From NCBI GenBank assembly GCA_016789105.1, contig JAEURN010000004.1:310001-374000 (forward strand): 64,000 nt of DNA, written 5' to 3'. This document shows, piece after piece, positions 23,971-32,756 of this stretch. Position 1 is the stretch's first letter; each line of letters opens with the position of its first letter. The DNA comes from Armatimonadota bacterium. Lineage in GTDB: Bacteria > Armatimonadota > Fimbriimonadia > Fimbriimonadales > Fimbriimonadaceae. The notes beneath the pieces are model-generated. The model did no database searches. It was not told the origin of the DNA and saw nothing but the letters and a program-made list of their open reading frames with translations. The position numbers and the translations under genes are program-made.

Positions 23971-24750
23971 ATGTCTATCCTAGAAGAGATCTTTGCCGAA
24001 AAGCGGGCGCGGGTCGCCTCTTGCAAGCCTTCGGGACTGGATGATGTCAAAGCCCGCGCGGCCGACGCCGGCCCTGTCCGCCCTTTTTCGGCCGCGCTGC
24101 TGTCGAGTGCGCACCGACCTTCACTGATCGCCGAAGTCAAACGAATGAGCCCCAGTCAAGGCGTCATCTGTCCCGATTTCCGGCCGTTGGAAATCGCCGC
24201 GGCATTCGAGTCGGTCGGTGCGGACTGTTTGAGCGTCTTAACGGATGAAAAGTGGTTTGGCGGGAGCGAGGAGGTTTTCCGGGCGATCCGCCCCACGGTG
24301 GCGCTGCCGATGCTCCGCAAGGACTTTGTGGTTGACGAATACGACGTTTATGCGGCGCGGGCCATGGGTGCCGATGCGATCCTCCTGATCGTCGCCGGCC
24401 TGACCCTGGGCCAACTTTCAGGTTTTCAGGGCCTGGCCTGGGAGTTAGGCATGGATGTGCTCGTCGAAGTCCACACGGCAGGTGAAGCCGAGATCGCGTT
24501 GGCGAGCGGCGCAAAAATGATTGGCGTCAACAATAGAAATCTCCATGATTTTGTCGAAAATTTGGAAACGACAGAGTCTATTTTTCCTCGGTTGAGCCGG
24601 GAAAGCCTGTTGGTGAGCGAGAGTTCGCTCAAATTAAATGCCGATGTGCACCGGGTTGCCGCGGCGGGGGCCCGGAGCGTTTTGATTGGGACTGCATTTT
24701 GCCGGTCCGACGACCCCGGCGGGGCGGTAAGGTCGATCATGGGTTGGTGA
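23971..24750 (+). CDS. trpC: Indole-3-glycerol phosphate synthase
   Basis: A 259-residue TIM-barrel enzyme converting CdRP to indole-3-glycerol phosphate. Conserved blocks: IAEVKRMSPSQGVI (catalytic Lys), LTDEKWFGGS, LRKDFVVDEYDVYAARAMGADAILLI, VLVEVHTAGEAEIAL and GVNNRNLHDF. The usual phosphate-loop ESGI reads ESSL here (VSESSLKLNAD), a small departure. It starts directly after the trpD stop; the trpF start lies a few bases after its own stop. Confidence 0.97.
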   Translation: MSILEEIFAEKRARVASCKPSGLDDVKARAADAGPVRPFSAALLSSAHRPSLIAEVKRMSPSQGVICPDFRPLEIAAAFESVGADCLSVLTDEKWFGGSEEVFRAIRPTVALPMLRKDFVVDEYDVYAARAMGADAILLIVAGLTLGQLSGFQGLAWELGMDVLVEVHTAGEAEIALASGAKMIGVNNRNLHDFVENLETTESIFPRLSRESLLVSESSLKLNADVHRVAAAGARSVLIGTAFCRSDDPGGAVRSIMGW

Positions 24751-24755
24751 TAGTG

Positions 24756-25373
24756 ATGTGGCGGGTCAAAGTTTGCGGGTTGACGAATTTGGAAGATGCC
24801 GAGTTCGCGTGGGAAGAGGGGGCAGACGCCCTCGGGTTCGTTTTGGAGCCCAAAAGCCCGAGATTTGTGGCCGATTGGGCCTTTTTAAACCAGGCGCACA
24901 AGCTCTTGGGCGCGCAAACGGTTGCGGTTTTCGGCGAATATTCCCCTGCCGATCTAACAGTGTTTGACGCGGTCCAGGCATTTGGGCCCGACCAAAAAGT
25001 GGGCAAGGCGTGGATGCCAGTCTTCCGGCCCCGTGACAATCAGCCGGTCGATGATTGGCTGGCCGCGACTTCCGGCTGGGAGTGGTGTGCTTTGGACCCG
25101 TTCAGCGTGGTGGCCCAAGGAGGTTCGGGGACTCGGTTGGATTGGGATCTGGCTGCTGATTTTGTAAAGAAATTTGCCGGCAAAGTTATACTGGCTGGTG
25201 GTCTCAACGATGAAAATGTCGGCGAGGCGGTTGAGCGGGTCAGGCCCTATGGCGTGGATGCCAGCAGTGGGCTAGAAGAGTTTCCGGGCAAGAAGGACGA
25301 GTCTAAAGTCTTTGGATATATCCGCAACGCCAAAGATGCGCTTTTCCGGGTTCATGGATCCGGAATCCGGTGA
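24756..25373 (+). CDS. trpF: Phosphoribosylanthranilate isomerase
   Basis: A 205-residue TIM barrel. VKVCGLTNLEDAEFA carries the catalytic Cys and LDPFSVVAQGGSGTRLDW the general-acid Asp region. The phosphate-binding end is ILAGGLNDENV and GVDASSGLEEFPGKKDESKV. I use ATG 24756; GTG 24747 overlaps the trpC stop as GTGA and is a reasonable alternative. The protein catalyses the Amadori rearrangement between the TrpD and TrpC steps. It is diverged at several usually conserved positions, but all three motifs are present. Confidence 0.93.
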   Translation: MWRVKVCGLTNLEDAEFAWEEGADALGFVLEPKSPRFVADWAFLNQAHKLLGAQTVAVFGEYSPADLTVFDAVQAFGPDQKVGKAWMPVFRPRDNQPVDDWLAATSGWEWCALDPFSVVAQGGSGTRLDWDLAADFVKKFAGKVILAGGLNDENVGEAVERVRPYGVDASSGLEEFPGKKDESKVFGYIRNAKDALFRVHGSGIR

Positions 25374-25485
25374 GGTTCCGCCCCGGTCCGCTGCAGAATT
25401 TTGAATTTCGTGGGCACGGAAGTCCCGTGCTTTTCGTTGTATCCCGGCGGGGCGGGCTCTTGGCGGCCCTCCCTGCTGGACTCGT

Positions 25486-25494
25486 TGGTATAAT
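25486..25494 (+). promoter_or_regulatory. Extended -10 promoter of the ABC-TPR operon
   Basis: TGGTATAAT is a perfect consensus -10 with an upstream TGn extension, 34 bases before the proposed TTG start. No good -35 is present at 17 bases, as is usual for extended -10 promoters. Confidence 0.55.
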
Positions 25495-25527
25495 CGCCAA
25501 CGCATTTTTCCCGGAGGCGTGCTTCTT

Positions 25528-26538
25528 TTGAACCTGGCAATCGAAACAAAACAACTCACAAAAACCTACAAGACGAGCTCTGGCCCGCAAAGCGTGGTCA
25601 AAGATCTCGATTTGCAGGTTGAGCGCGGCGAGATTTTCGGCTTCCTCGGGCCTAACGGCGCCGGCAAGACGACCACGATCAAGATCCTTTTGGGGATCAT
25701 CGAAGCCACAAGTGGGGAGGCGACGGTTCTTGGCAACCCGGCAGGCGACATCGAAAGCCACCGCCGGCTCAGCTACCTTCCCGAAAAGCCGTACTACTAC
25801 GAGCACATGACAGGGCTCGAAATCACCCAGTTTTACGCCAGTCTGTTCGGCATCAAAGACCGCGACCTGTGCGAGCGCCTTTTGAACCGGGTGAACCTTG
25901 GCAACGACATGAATCGCCCGATCAGCCAATATTCGAAAGGGATGCAACAGCGGGTGGGATTGGCGCAGAGCCTGCTGAACGACCCCGAGCTGCTGTTCCT
26001 CGACGAACCGACGGGCGGTCTAGACCCGATTGCCCACATCGAGATCCGCGACCTCATCCTCAAATTCCGAGATGAAGGGCGGACAGTTTTCATCAGTTCG
26101 CACGAATTGAGCGATGTCGAACGCATTTGCGACCGGGTGGCCATCATCAACAAAGGCGAAATGGTTCACCAGGGTCGCTTGGATCAATTGTTGAGCGGTG
26201 GCCGCATCGAAGTCACTGCGGACAACGTGGACGAATCGCTTGCGGACAAATTCCGCACCGGAGACACGACGGTTAGCTTCCGGGCTGGTCGCTTGATCGC
26301 CGACATTGCCGACAGCGAGAGCCCCAACGCGATCTTGGACACGATTCGGTCGGCGGGCGGCGAAGTCGTCAGCGTGATCCCTCGCCGCAAGCGGCTGGAA
26401 GACTTGTTCTTGGAATCGGTTGCCGGCGACAACGTTGCTAAGGGGCGAAAACTCAGCAAAATGACTGACGACCACGACGACCACAAAGGCGGTTCATCTG
26501 CCGCAGAGGCTGCCGAAGGCGAGGAGGTGGGTTCGTGA
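25528..26538 (+). CDS. ABC transporter ATP-binding protein
   Basis: A 336-residue ATPase: Walker A GPNGAGKTTTI, signature YSKGMQQRVGLAQ, Walker B LLFLDEPTGGLDP and switch ISSHELSDVERICD. The C-terminal 30 residues form an unusual His/Asp and Ala/Glu-rich tail (TDDHDDHKGG). The start is TTG at 25528, giving MNLAIETKQLTKTYK, with GGAGG ten bases upstream; the in-frame GTG at 25519 is only one base from the Shine-Dalgarno. The stop overlaps the permease start (GTGA). Such NatA-like ATPases pair with ABC-2 permeases; the substrate is unknown. Confidence 0.93.
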   Translation: MNLAIETKQLTKTYKTSSGPQSVVKDLDLQVERGEIFGFLGPNGAGKTTTIKILLGIIEATSGEATVLGNPAGDIESHRRLSYLPEKPYYYEHMTGLEITQFYASLFGIKDRDLCERLLNRVNLGNDMNRPISQYSKGMQQRVGLAQSLLNDPELLFLDEPTGGLDPIAHIEIRDLILKFRDEGRTVFISSHELSDVERICDRVAIINKGEMVHQGRLDQLLSGGRIEVTADNVDESLADKFRTGDTTVSFRAGRLIADIADSESPNAILDTIRSAGGEVVSVIPRRKRLEDLFLESVAGDNVAKGRKLSKMTDDHDDHKGGSSAAEAAEGEEVGS

Positions 26539-27326
26539 ACGCCGTCTTCTCCATTGCCAAAACGACGATCGGTGAGGCAATCCGCCGCCGCGTGCTTTTG
26601 GTCATCCTTTTGATCGGGGTTTTGTTCCTGGTTATCGCACCTGGTCTCAGCGTCCTGTCTGCCCGTCAAAACTACACGGTTCTGACGAGCTTCACTTTGG
26701 GTGTCATCCAGTTGACCAGTGCGGTCATCGCCATTGTTTTGACCGTCTACCTGCTGCCGAACGAGGTGGAGAGACGGACGATCTACACCATTTTGAGCAA
26801 GCCGGTTTACCGGTGGCACTTCTTGTTGGGCAAATACCTGGGTGCCGTCGGTGCCTTGGGCATGATGATGCTGTTGATGTCCACGGTTTTGGTTTTGGTG
26901 TTCAAGATCATGCAGCGTGAGGCCTCGATGGAAGACGTGAGCCGCTTGGCTACCGCGCCGTTCTTCTTCTTCGTCCAAATGAGCCTGCTGGCGGCGGTTG
27001 CGATGTTCTTCTCAACCTTCGTTTCGCCGATCGTCAACTTCTTCCTTTCCGGTGGTGTTTACTTGGTGGGAACTTTGTTCAGCCCGGTCTTCCAGGATCT
27101 CAGCGAGAACAAGACTTTGGCGGCCCCGGTGAAAGGTGCGGCGACACTCATCCACACAGTGGTTCCCAACTTCGCCCAGTACAACATCCAAGGCGGCATC
27201 ATCAACCAAGGTCCGGAGTTGCGCTCGGTTGAGCTCTACTATGCCCAGATCGTGCTCTATGCGGTGTTCTACATCGCGGTGTTCCTGATCGCCGGCATGA
27301 TGATCTTTGACCGGAAAGAGGTTTAG
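26535..27326 (+). CDS. ABC-2 family transporter permease
   Basis: A 263-residue membrane protein with six hydrophobic segments, starting with GTG in a GTGA overlap with the ATPase. The first helix follows EAIRRRVLLVILLIGVL, the second the segment LTSAVIAIVLTVYLLPNEVERRTIYTILSKPV, which is the typical cytoplasmic coupling element of NosY-like permeases. It ends with MMIFDRKEV, also family-typical. It forms an operon with the upstream ATPase and with the TPR protein that begins three bases after its stop. Confidence 0.92.
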   Translation: MNAVFSIAKTTIGEAIRRRVLLVILLIGVLFLVIAPGLSVLSARQNYTVLTSFTLGVIQLTSAVIAIVLTVYLLPNEVERRTIYTILSKPVYRWHFLLGKYLGAVGALGMMMLLMSTVLVLVFKIMQREASMEDVSRLATAPFFFFVQMSLLAAVAMFFSTFVSPIVNFFLSGGVYLVGTLFSPVFQDLSENKTLAAPVKGAATLIHTVVPNFAQYNIQGGIINQGPELRSVELYYAQIVLYAVFYIAVFLIAGMMIFDRKEV

Positions 27327-27329
27327 GTC

Positions 27330-28706
27330 ATGAAACTCAACCGCACAGCCATGTCGATTGCGCTCGTCGCCTGCTTGACGGTGGCGGGCGGTATCAACCG
27401 CTGGGCCTACCCGTTGTGGCGGGTGAACTTTTCCCCCCGCAAAAACAGCGACCTCCGCGGCCTTAGCGGCGACCAGCTCTTGATCGCCCTCGCCGGTTTC
27501 CGGGAAATGGTGGCGGGGATCCTGTGGGTTCGGGCGGACACGTTTTTCGACGAAGGGAACTACGATGCGATCTTGCCGATCATCCGGCTTGTGACCATGC
27601 TGGACCCCAAACAGATCGACGTGTATGCGACGGGGATGTGGCACATCGCCTACAACTTCACCGACGAGCAGAACCGGTCTGACCGCCGGTACATCCCGAG
27701 TGCCTTGGCCTTGGGGGCGGAAGGATCCCAAAACAACGATTACACGTACGAGCTGTACTTCGAAACCGGTTGGCTTTGGTACCACAAGATCGACGACGAC
27801 TATGACAAGGCCGTCAGTTGGTGGGAAAAGGCGAGCACAAAGAAGGACATCCAAACGGCGCGGCGGAACATCCTTTCGATGGCTTATCTCCGATCCGGGG
27901 ATTTTGACAAGGCAATCGCCCACTACGAAGAGTTGCTTGGCGAAGCCGAAACGGCTTTCCAGAAAACGCCCAACGACTTTGCGGCCCGGCAACAGCGCGA
28001 CACCTTGGAAACCAACTTGGACAACGTGTTGGTTCGCTTGGCCCAACGCGGCAACTTTGCCCTGAAAGGCGGCTACTACGATCAAGGCGACTACGACACC
28101 AAACCGCCCTATGACGTCGGTTTTTCCGCACGGGTGACGGTTGAAGACAGCAAGGTGTTGCGGGTTGAAGGCACGTGGGGAGTCCAGCCGGTTGGCACCC
28201 GCATCCGGATTGTGTTGCGGGATGCCGACGACCCGAACGGACGCCCGGCCGAGATGGTTTGGGAGCGGGGCGACAAAGTCGACCTTGACCCCGATCGCGA
28301 AGCGACGTTCATGCAAGACGGTTTGTTCGTCAAGAACCAAGCGTTTTACCGGCGGATCGACATGTCCCGCGACCCGACGATGTACCCGTTCACAACGGAC
28401 AAGTACGTGGTTGAGTTCTATTACAACATCCGCTCCGGCCCGCCGCACCTCCAAGACCGGTTCGGCTATAGCGGTGAAGGGATGACCGACGCGCGCTACA
28501 TGAACACCGAAGTCCGGCCCGGCCAGCGGGTGATTTATGCCAAGCTGGAACTCACCCGCGACCAGTTGCTCCGCCAAGGCGAGTGGGCGACTAAAGTGCC
28601 GGTGGTTCAAACCGACGGCTTTGTGACGACGGGGACCAACCAATCGACGGACGTCATCAAAATCCCGACCCTGCGCAGCGACCGGGAAGAGACAACCGGC
28701 AACTAA
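27330..28706 (+). CDS. Membrane-anchored TPR-containing protein of unknown function
   Basis: A 458-residue protein with an N-terminal hydrophobic segment (MSIALVACLTVAGGIN), likely an uncleaved anchor. Helical repeats resembling TPRs occupy residues 70-230 (for example YDKAVSWWEKASTKKDIQTARRNILSMAYLRSGDFDKAIAHYEEL, split over several helices). The C-terminal 200 residues are beta-rich (FSARVTVEDSKVLRVEG, GTRIRIVLRDADD). It starts three bases after the permease stop. A role as an exported partner of the transporter is inferred from this coupling only; no named family was recognised. Confidence 0.75.
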   Translation: MKLNRTAMSIALVACLTVAGGINRWAYPLWRVNFSPRKNSDLRGLSGDQLLIALAGFREMVAGILWVRADTFFDEGNYDAILPIIRLVTMLDPKQIDVYATGMWHIAYNFTDEQNRSDRRYIPSALALGAEGSQNNDYTYELYFETGWLWYHKIDDDYDKAVSWWEKASTKKDIQTARRNILSMAYLRSGDFDKAIAHYEELLGEAETAFQKTPNDFAARQQRDTLETNLDNVLVRLAQRGNFALKGGYYDQGDYDTKPPYDVGFSARVTVEDSKVLRVEGTWGVQPVGTRIRIVLRDADDPNGRPAEMVWERGDKVDLDPDREATFMQDGLFVKNQAFYRRIDMSRDPTMYPFTTDKYVVEFYYNIRSGPPHLQDRFGYSGEGMTDARYMNTEVRPGQRVIYAKLELTRDQLLRQGEWATKVPVVQTDGFVTTGTNQSTDVIKIPTLRSDREETTGN

Positions 28707-28743
28707 CAGGCAAAGCGCCTTTGGCGCCGGGGCATTTGCCCCG

Positions 28744-28840
28744 GCGCCGGGAGCTGTGCGGCAGGAATTTGGTGAACCCCGCCAGGGCCGGAAGGCAGCA
28801 ACGGTAATCAGAGGACTGGGCGACGCAGTATTCCCGGCGC
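28744..28840 (+). ncRNA. ffs: Bacterial small signal recognition particle RNA (4.5S type)
   Basis: The conserved domain IV is present: GGTGAACCCCGCCAGG, the GGAA tetraloop region GGCCGGAAGGCAGCAACGG and the asymmetric-loop 3' side. The ends pair as GCGCCGGG (28744-28751) with CCCGGCGC (28833-28840). A larger form is possible, because 28709-28719 pairs perfectly with 28836-28846. The RNA binds Ffh and targets nascent membrane proteins. Location directly before dnaX-ybaB-recR matches the order scr-dnaX-yaaK-recR of B. subtilis. Confidence 0.92.
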
Positions 28841-28913
28841 TTTGCCGGCTCCATTTTGGGGATTCCGGATTTGGTCCGGGCGGCGATTTCAAGTAAAACA
28901 GGCGTGGACACAC

Positions 28914-30584
28914 GTGAGCTACCAGGCCCTCTTCCGCAAATACCGAAGCCAATCCTTTGAGGATCTGGTGGGCCAAGACCATGTCGTCCAAACCCTGAAA
29001 AATTCGATCCTCAAAGGCAAGATCGCCCAGGTGTACTTGTTCACGGGCCCGCGGGGGACGGGCAAAACATCGACGGCCCGGCTGCTGGCCAAAGCGCTCA
29101 ATTGCACCGGGGGGCCGAGCCCCGAACCGCCGGCGGACTGCCCGATTTGTGCCGACATCGCCTCCGGCAATTGCCTGGACGTGGTGGAAATGGATGCGGC
29201 GAGCGAATCGGGGGTTGAAAAAGTCCGCGAACATATCGTTGAAGCCAGCGAATACCGCCCCAATGAATGCCGGTACCGCGTGTTCATCATCGACGAAGTC
29301 CATGATTTAAGCGCAAAGGCCTTCGACGCATTGCTCAAAACAATCGAGGAGCCGCCCTCCCATGCGGTGTTCATCCTGGCGACGACGGAATTCCACAAAG
29401 TGCCGCCCACAATCCGGAGCCGGTGCCAAAAATTCGAGTTCCACCGGGGAACGGTTTCGAACTTGGTGAAGAGGCTGTCCTACGTTGCCGGGCAAGAAGG
29501 GATCGAAATCGACCAGGCGGCGCTCAATGCCATTGCCCGTATGAGCGACGGCGGCTATCGCGATGCCTTGACGCTGTTGGAACAGGCCATCGTGACTGCG
29601 GACGGGGCAATCACCTTGGAGCATGTCTATGCGCAATTGGGTTTGGTCGGCGACGAATCGGCGGACGAATTGCTCCAAGCAGCGGCGCGGGGCGACATTG
29701 CGGCCATCATCGAGGGGTTAGAATCGATCTACCAGCAGGGCCGAGACCCCCAGGCGATTTTGGAAAGCTTGATGTACCGCTTGGCCGATATGACACGGGT
29801 TTTGGTTTCGACGGGCGGAACCGGGGATGCGGCCGTTGAAGCTGCATTGGCCGCGACCGCCAACCGGATTGGGCAAGAGGCGTTGCTGCGGTTGAGGACG
29901 GAAATCTCCCAAAGGCACCGGGCTGTCCGTGAGGTGACGTTGCCACGGGTATGGCTGGAGGCGGAATTGATCAAGGTCGCGCTAGACTTGCGGGCCGGCC
30001 ATTCTGCCCAGACCACGCGCCGCGTCATGCCCTCCGAGCCCGAAGAGCTGCCAAAAGCCGCAACGGTGGCGCAGCCCAAGCCGGCCCCGACGGCTGTGAT
30101 CGAAAAGGATCCGGTTGTGGAAGCAGAACCCCAACCCCCGGCAAGCTCTCCCGGCACCGGAGAAGCCAACCCCAAGATCCGGAAAACGGCGAAGGTGGGG
30201 CCAGAGGCATCGGTGGATGCCGTGTGGAATGCCGTTTGCGCAGAAATGATGGAGCTTTCAAAAGCGGCGAGCGTCCACTTGAACGGGAGCTACGCGTCCG
30301 GCCGGTCTGGTAACACGGTCACCATCGCATTCCGGACCCAAGTCAACGCGGATTGGGTGAAGGGCAAACCCAAGCTGATCCAGGCCATAAGGGCAAGCTG
30401 GCACCACCACACGGGCGAAGAACTGGATTTCGAGTTTGCCGGGAATGGCAAACGCGAGAAAGCGGCCCCCCAGATGGAGGGCGTTTCGGTAGAATCCCCA
30501 CTGCAAGGCGACCGCCTCGCCGAAGCCGCCAAGCGCATTTTCGGCCCAGGTGGCGCATCGGACCAACAGAATGAAACTCCCTAA
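28914..30584 (+). CDS. dnaX: DNA polymerase III subunit gamma/tau
   Basis: A 556-residue clamp-loader ATPase from GTG 28914 (MSYQALFRKYRSQSFEDLVGQ). The frame is open back into the SRP RNA, but family proteins begin at this point. Walker A GPRGTGKTSTARLLAKALNC is followed by the zinc-binding Cys cluster (CPICADIASGNC), then VVEMDAASESGV, Walker B VFIIDEVHDL, sensor 1 ILATTEFHKV and the Arg finger region TIRSRCQKFEF. The C-terminal part has a Pro/Glu linker and a domain that would bind the polymerase core. The stop overlaps the ybaB start by 14 bases. Confidence 0.96.
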   Translation: MSYQALFRKYRSQSFEDLVGQDHVVQTLKNSILKGKIAQVYLFTGPRGTGKTSTARLLAKALNCTGGPSPEPPADCPICADIASGNCLDVVEMDAASESGVEKVREHIVEASEYRPNECRYRVFIIDEVHDLSAKAFDALLKTIEEPPSHAVFILATTEFHKVPPTIRSRCQKFEFHRGTVSNLVKRLSYVAGQEGIEIDQAALNAIARMSDGGYRDALTLLEQAIVTADGAITLEHVYAQLGLVGDESADELLQAAARGDIAAIIEGLESIYQQGRDPQAILESLMYRLADMTRVLVSTGGTGDAAVEAALAATANRIGQEALLRLRTEISQRHRAVREVTLPRVWLEAELIKVALDLRAGHSAQTTRRVMPSEPEELPKAATVAQPKPAPTAVIEKDPVVEAEPQPPASSPGTGEANPKIRKTAKVGPEASVDAVWNAVCAEMMELSKAASVHLNGSYASGRSGNTVTIAFRTQVNADWVKGKPKLIQAIRASWHHHTGEELDFEFAGNGKREKAAPQMEGVSVESPLQGDRLAEAAKRIFGPGGASDQQNETP

Positions 30585-30906
30585 GAATTTTGGCGGGCAA
30601 AGCATGTCCGGGATGATGGCCCAGGCACAGCAGGCCATGGAGCGGGCAAAGAATCTCGACGCCGAACTGGCTAATGAGCGGTTCGATATCGACAAGAACG
30701 GCGTCAAGTGCACTTTCAACGGCCTTGGCGAGCTCCAAGCCCTGAAGATCGACCCGAAAATGGTGGATCCAGACGATTTGGAAATGTTGGAGGACATGAT
30801 CGTGGCGGCAATCAAGGACGGTTTTGCCAAAGCAACGGAAACCCGGGATTCTAAAGTCCAAGAGATCATGCCCAACGTTCCCGGCTTGGACAAGCTGGGC
30901 CTTTAA
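30571..30906 (+). CDS. Nucleoid-associated protein, YbaB/EbfC family
   Basis: A 111-residue protein from ATG 30571, beginning inside the end of dnaX. The family pattern is present: an N-terminal helix MMAQAQQAMERAKNLDAEL, a central beta hairpin VKCTFNGLGELQALKIDP, and LEDMIVAAIKDGFAKA. YbaB dimers bind DNA with little sequence preference. The gene lies between dnaX and recR, its conserved position in many bacteria. Confidence 0.93.
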   Translation: MKLPKNFGGQSMSGMMAQAQQAMERAKNLDAELANERFDIDKNGVKCTFNGLGELQALKIDPKMVDPDDLEMLEDMIVAAIKDGFAKATETRDSKVQEIMPNVPGLDKLGL

Positions 30907-30909
30907 AGC

Positions 30910-31503
30910 ATGCAGTTCGCCCGGCCGTTGGCAGACCTCATCCTGCATCTGGAGAAGTTGCCGGGTGTCGGTCCCAAATCGGCACAGCGGTTGGCGTTCC
31001 ACATTTTGCGCATGCCCGAAGACGATGTCCGCAGGCTGGGTGAGAGCTTGATGACGGCCAAGCGGTCGTTGCGGCTTTGCGACGTTTGCCAAAACATCAG
31101 TGAGGGGGAACGCTGCGAAATCTGCTCCGACCCGCGGCGGACAGAAGACGTGATTTGCGTTGTGGGTGAAGCCAGGGACATCACCGCCATGGAGCGACTC
31201 AACGAGTTCCGGGGCAAATACCACGTTTTGCATGGCCTGTTGAATCCGGTCGACGGCATCGGGCCCGAGCAACTCAAAGTCCGGGAATTGATCCACCGAC
31301 TCGGCGATTCCGTCAAAGAAGTTATCGTGGCCACCAATCCGACCGTGGAAGGCGACACCACCGCTTTTTATTTGGCCAAACTCATCAAGCCGCTGGGAGT
31401 TCGCGTGACCCGGCTGGCCCACGGCATGCCGGTTGGCGGCGAATTGGATTACGCCGACACGGCCACGTTGCTCAGCGCGCTGGAATACCGGAGGGAGATA
31501 TAG
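30910..31503 (+). CDS. recR: Recombination mediator protein RecR
   Basis: A 197-residue protein: the helix-hairpin-helix LEKLPGVGPKSAQRLAFHIL at the N-terminus, a C4 zinc finger CDVCQNISEGERCEIC, then the Toprim domain VVGEARDITAMER and ATNPTVEGDTTAFYLA. It acts with RecF/RecO in loading RecA at gaps. It starts three bases after ybaB and is followed five bases later by purD, so the run dnaX-ybaB-recR-purD is probably one transcript. Confidence 0.96.
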   Translation: MQFARPLADLILHLEKLPGVGPKSAQRLAFHILRMPEDDVRRLGESLMTAKRSLRLCDVCQNISEGERCEICSDPRRTEDVICVVGEARDITAMERLNEFRGKYHVLHGLLNPVDGIGPEQLKVRELIHRLGDSVKEVIVATNPTVEGDTTAFYLAKLIKPLGVRVTRLAHGMPVGGELDYADTATLLSALEYRREI

Positions 31504-31508
31504 CCATC

Positions 31509-32756
31509 ATGCGAATTTGTGTTATCGGCGGGGGCGGCCGCGAGCATGCCCTGTGTTGGAAGTTCGCCCAAGAGGGCCATGAAGTCTTTTGTGCCCCGGG
31601 CAACCCGGGGATCGGTGAAGTCGCCGAAACGGTCCCGCACGAGGCCAACAATCGCAAGGCCGTTTTGGATTGGGTGACCGGCGTCGCCCCGGATTTGGTC
31701 GTCGTCGGCCCAGAAGATCCCCTCATCGCCGGTATGGCCGACATGTTTCGCGAACATGGAATTGCCGTGTTCGGGCCCGGACAGGATGCCGCCCGGCTGG
31801 AGGGCAGCAAAGCCTTTAGCAAAGACCTGATGAAACGGGCGGGAATCCCAACGGCTCGCCACCAGACGTTCAGCGATGCTTCTGCTGCAAAACAGTACGC
31901 CGAGGACGAGTTTAACCAGGGGCGGGCGGTGGTCGTCAAGGCGAGCGGGGCGGCCCTTGGCAAAGGGGTGGTCGTGTGTGATTCGGTGGAGGAGGCGCAT
32001 GCGGCGATCGAGTCCATGCTTGTCGATCTTAGCCACGGCGAAGCCGGGCGGACGGTGGTTGTGGAAGAGCGGCTTTCTGGCCGTGAATTCTCGTTGATGA
32101 CCCTGGTCAGCGGCCAATCGATTCACAGTTTGCCGGTGGCCCAAGACTACAAGAGAATCTTAGATGGCGATGACGGTCCAAACACGGGTGGGATGGGCTC
32201 CTATTCGCCGGTCGATTGGGTTGGCAGCGACATAGTGGCCCAAGTGGAGCGCGACATTGTCCGGCCAATTCTGAATTCGCTCAGCGACTTGGACATCGAT
32301 TTTCGCGGCGTGCTGTTCAGTGGGATCCTGGTGCAGGACGGCATGCCGTTCTGTTTGGAATACAACGTCCGGTTTGGCGATCCGGAAATCCAAAGCATCG
32401 TCCGGCGTTTGGGGGACGGCTTCGCCGAAGCCCTTTTGGCCTGCGCGAATGGGGAACCGATCCCACCGGTGCCCGTCCTCGATGTGGCGGCTTGCTCTGT
32501 GGTGGTGGCTAGCGAAGGCTATCCAGGCCCTTACGAAAAGGGCTGCCCTCTGGAAATCGGCGAGGTTTTGGACGGCGTTGAAATCTTCCACGCGGGCACC
32601 AAAGTGGTCAATGACGGGCTTGTGACCAATGGGGGACGCGTGGCCGCGGTTTCGGCAACGGGCTCCACGGCAGAAGAAGCCCGGGCCAAAGCCTATGCGG
32701 GGGTCGGGGCCGTCCGCTTTGCCGGCATGCACTACCGCCGGGACATCGGGCTTTAA
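31509..32756 (+). CDS. purD: Phosphoribosylamine-glycine ligase
   Basis: A 415-residue ATP-grasp enzyme of purine synthesis (GAR synthetase). Motifs: N-terminal ICVIGGGGREHAL, PGNPGIGEVAE, the ATP-grasp region VVKASGAALGKGVVV, DGDDGPNTGGMGSYSPV, and the metal-binding YNVRFGDPEIQSI. It is translationally close to recR. Its TAA stop overlaps the stop of the convergent membrane-protein gene within TTAA. Confidence 0.96.
   Translation: MRICVIGGGGREHALCWKFAQEGHEVFCAPGNPGIGEVAETVPHEANNRKAVLDWVTGVAPDLVVVGPEDPLIAGMADMFREHGIAVFGPGQDAARLEGSKAFSKDLMKRAGIPTARHQTFSDASAAKQYAEDEFNQGRAVVVKASGAALGKGVVVCDSVEEAHAAIESMLVDLSHGEAGRTVVVEERLSGREFSLMTLVSGQSIHSLPVAQDYKRILDGDDGPNTGGMGSYSPVDWVGSDIVAQVERDIVRPILNSLSDLDIDFRGVLFSGILVQDGMPFCLEYNVRFGDPEIQSIVRRLGDGFAEALLACANGEPIPPVPVLDVAACSVVVASEGYPGPYEKGCPLEIGEVLDGVEIFHAGTKVVNDGLVTNGGRVAAVSATGSTAEEARAKAYAGVGAVRFAGMHYRRDIGL

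Noticed and set aside
27012-29303. A 763-codon open frame on the minus strand
   Set aside because: It runs antisense through the end of the permease, the whole TPR gene, the SRP RNA and the start of dnaX. The protein has no recognisable motif, and such long antisense frames are common in GC-rich genes.
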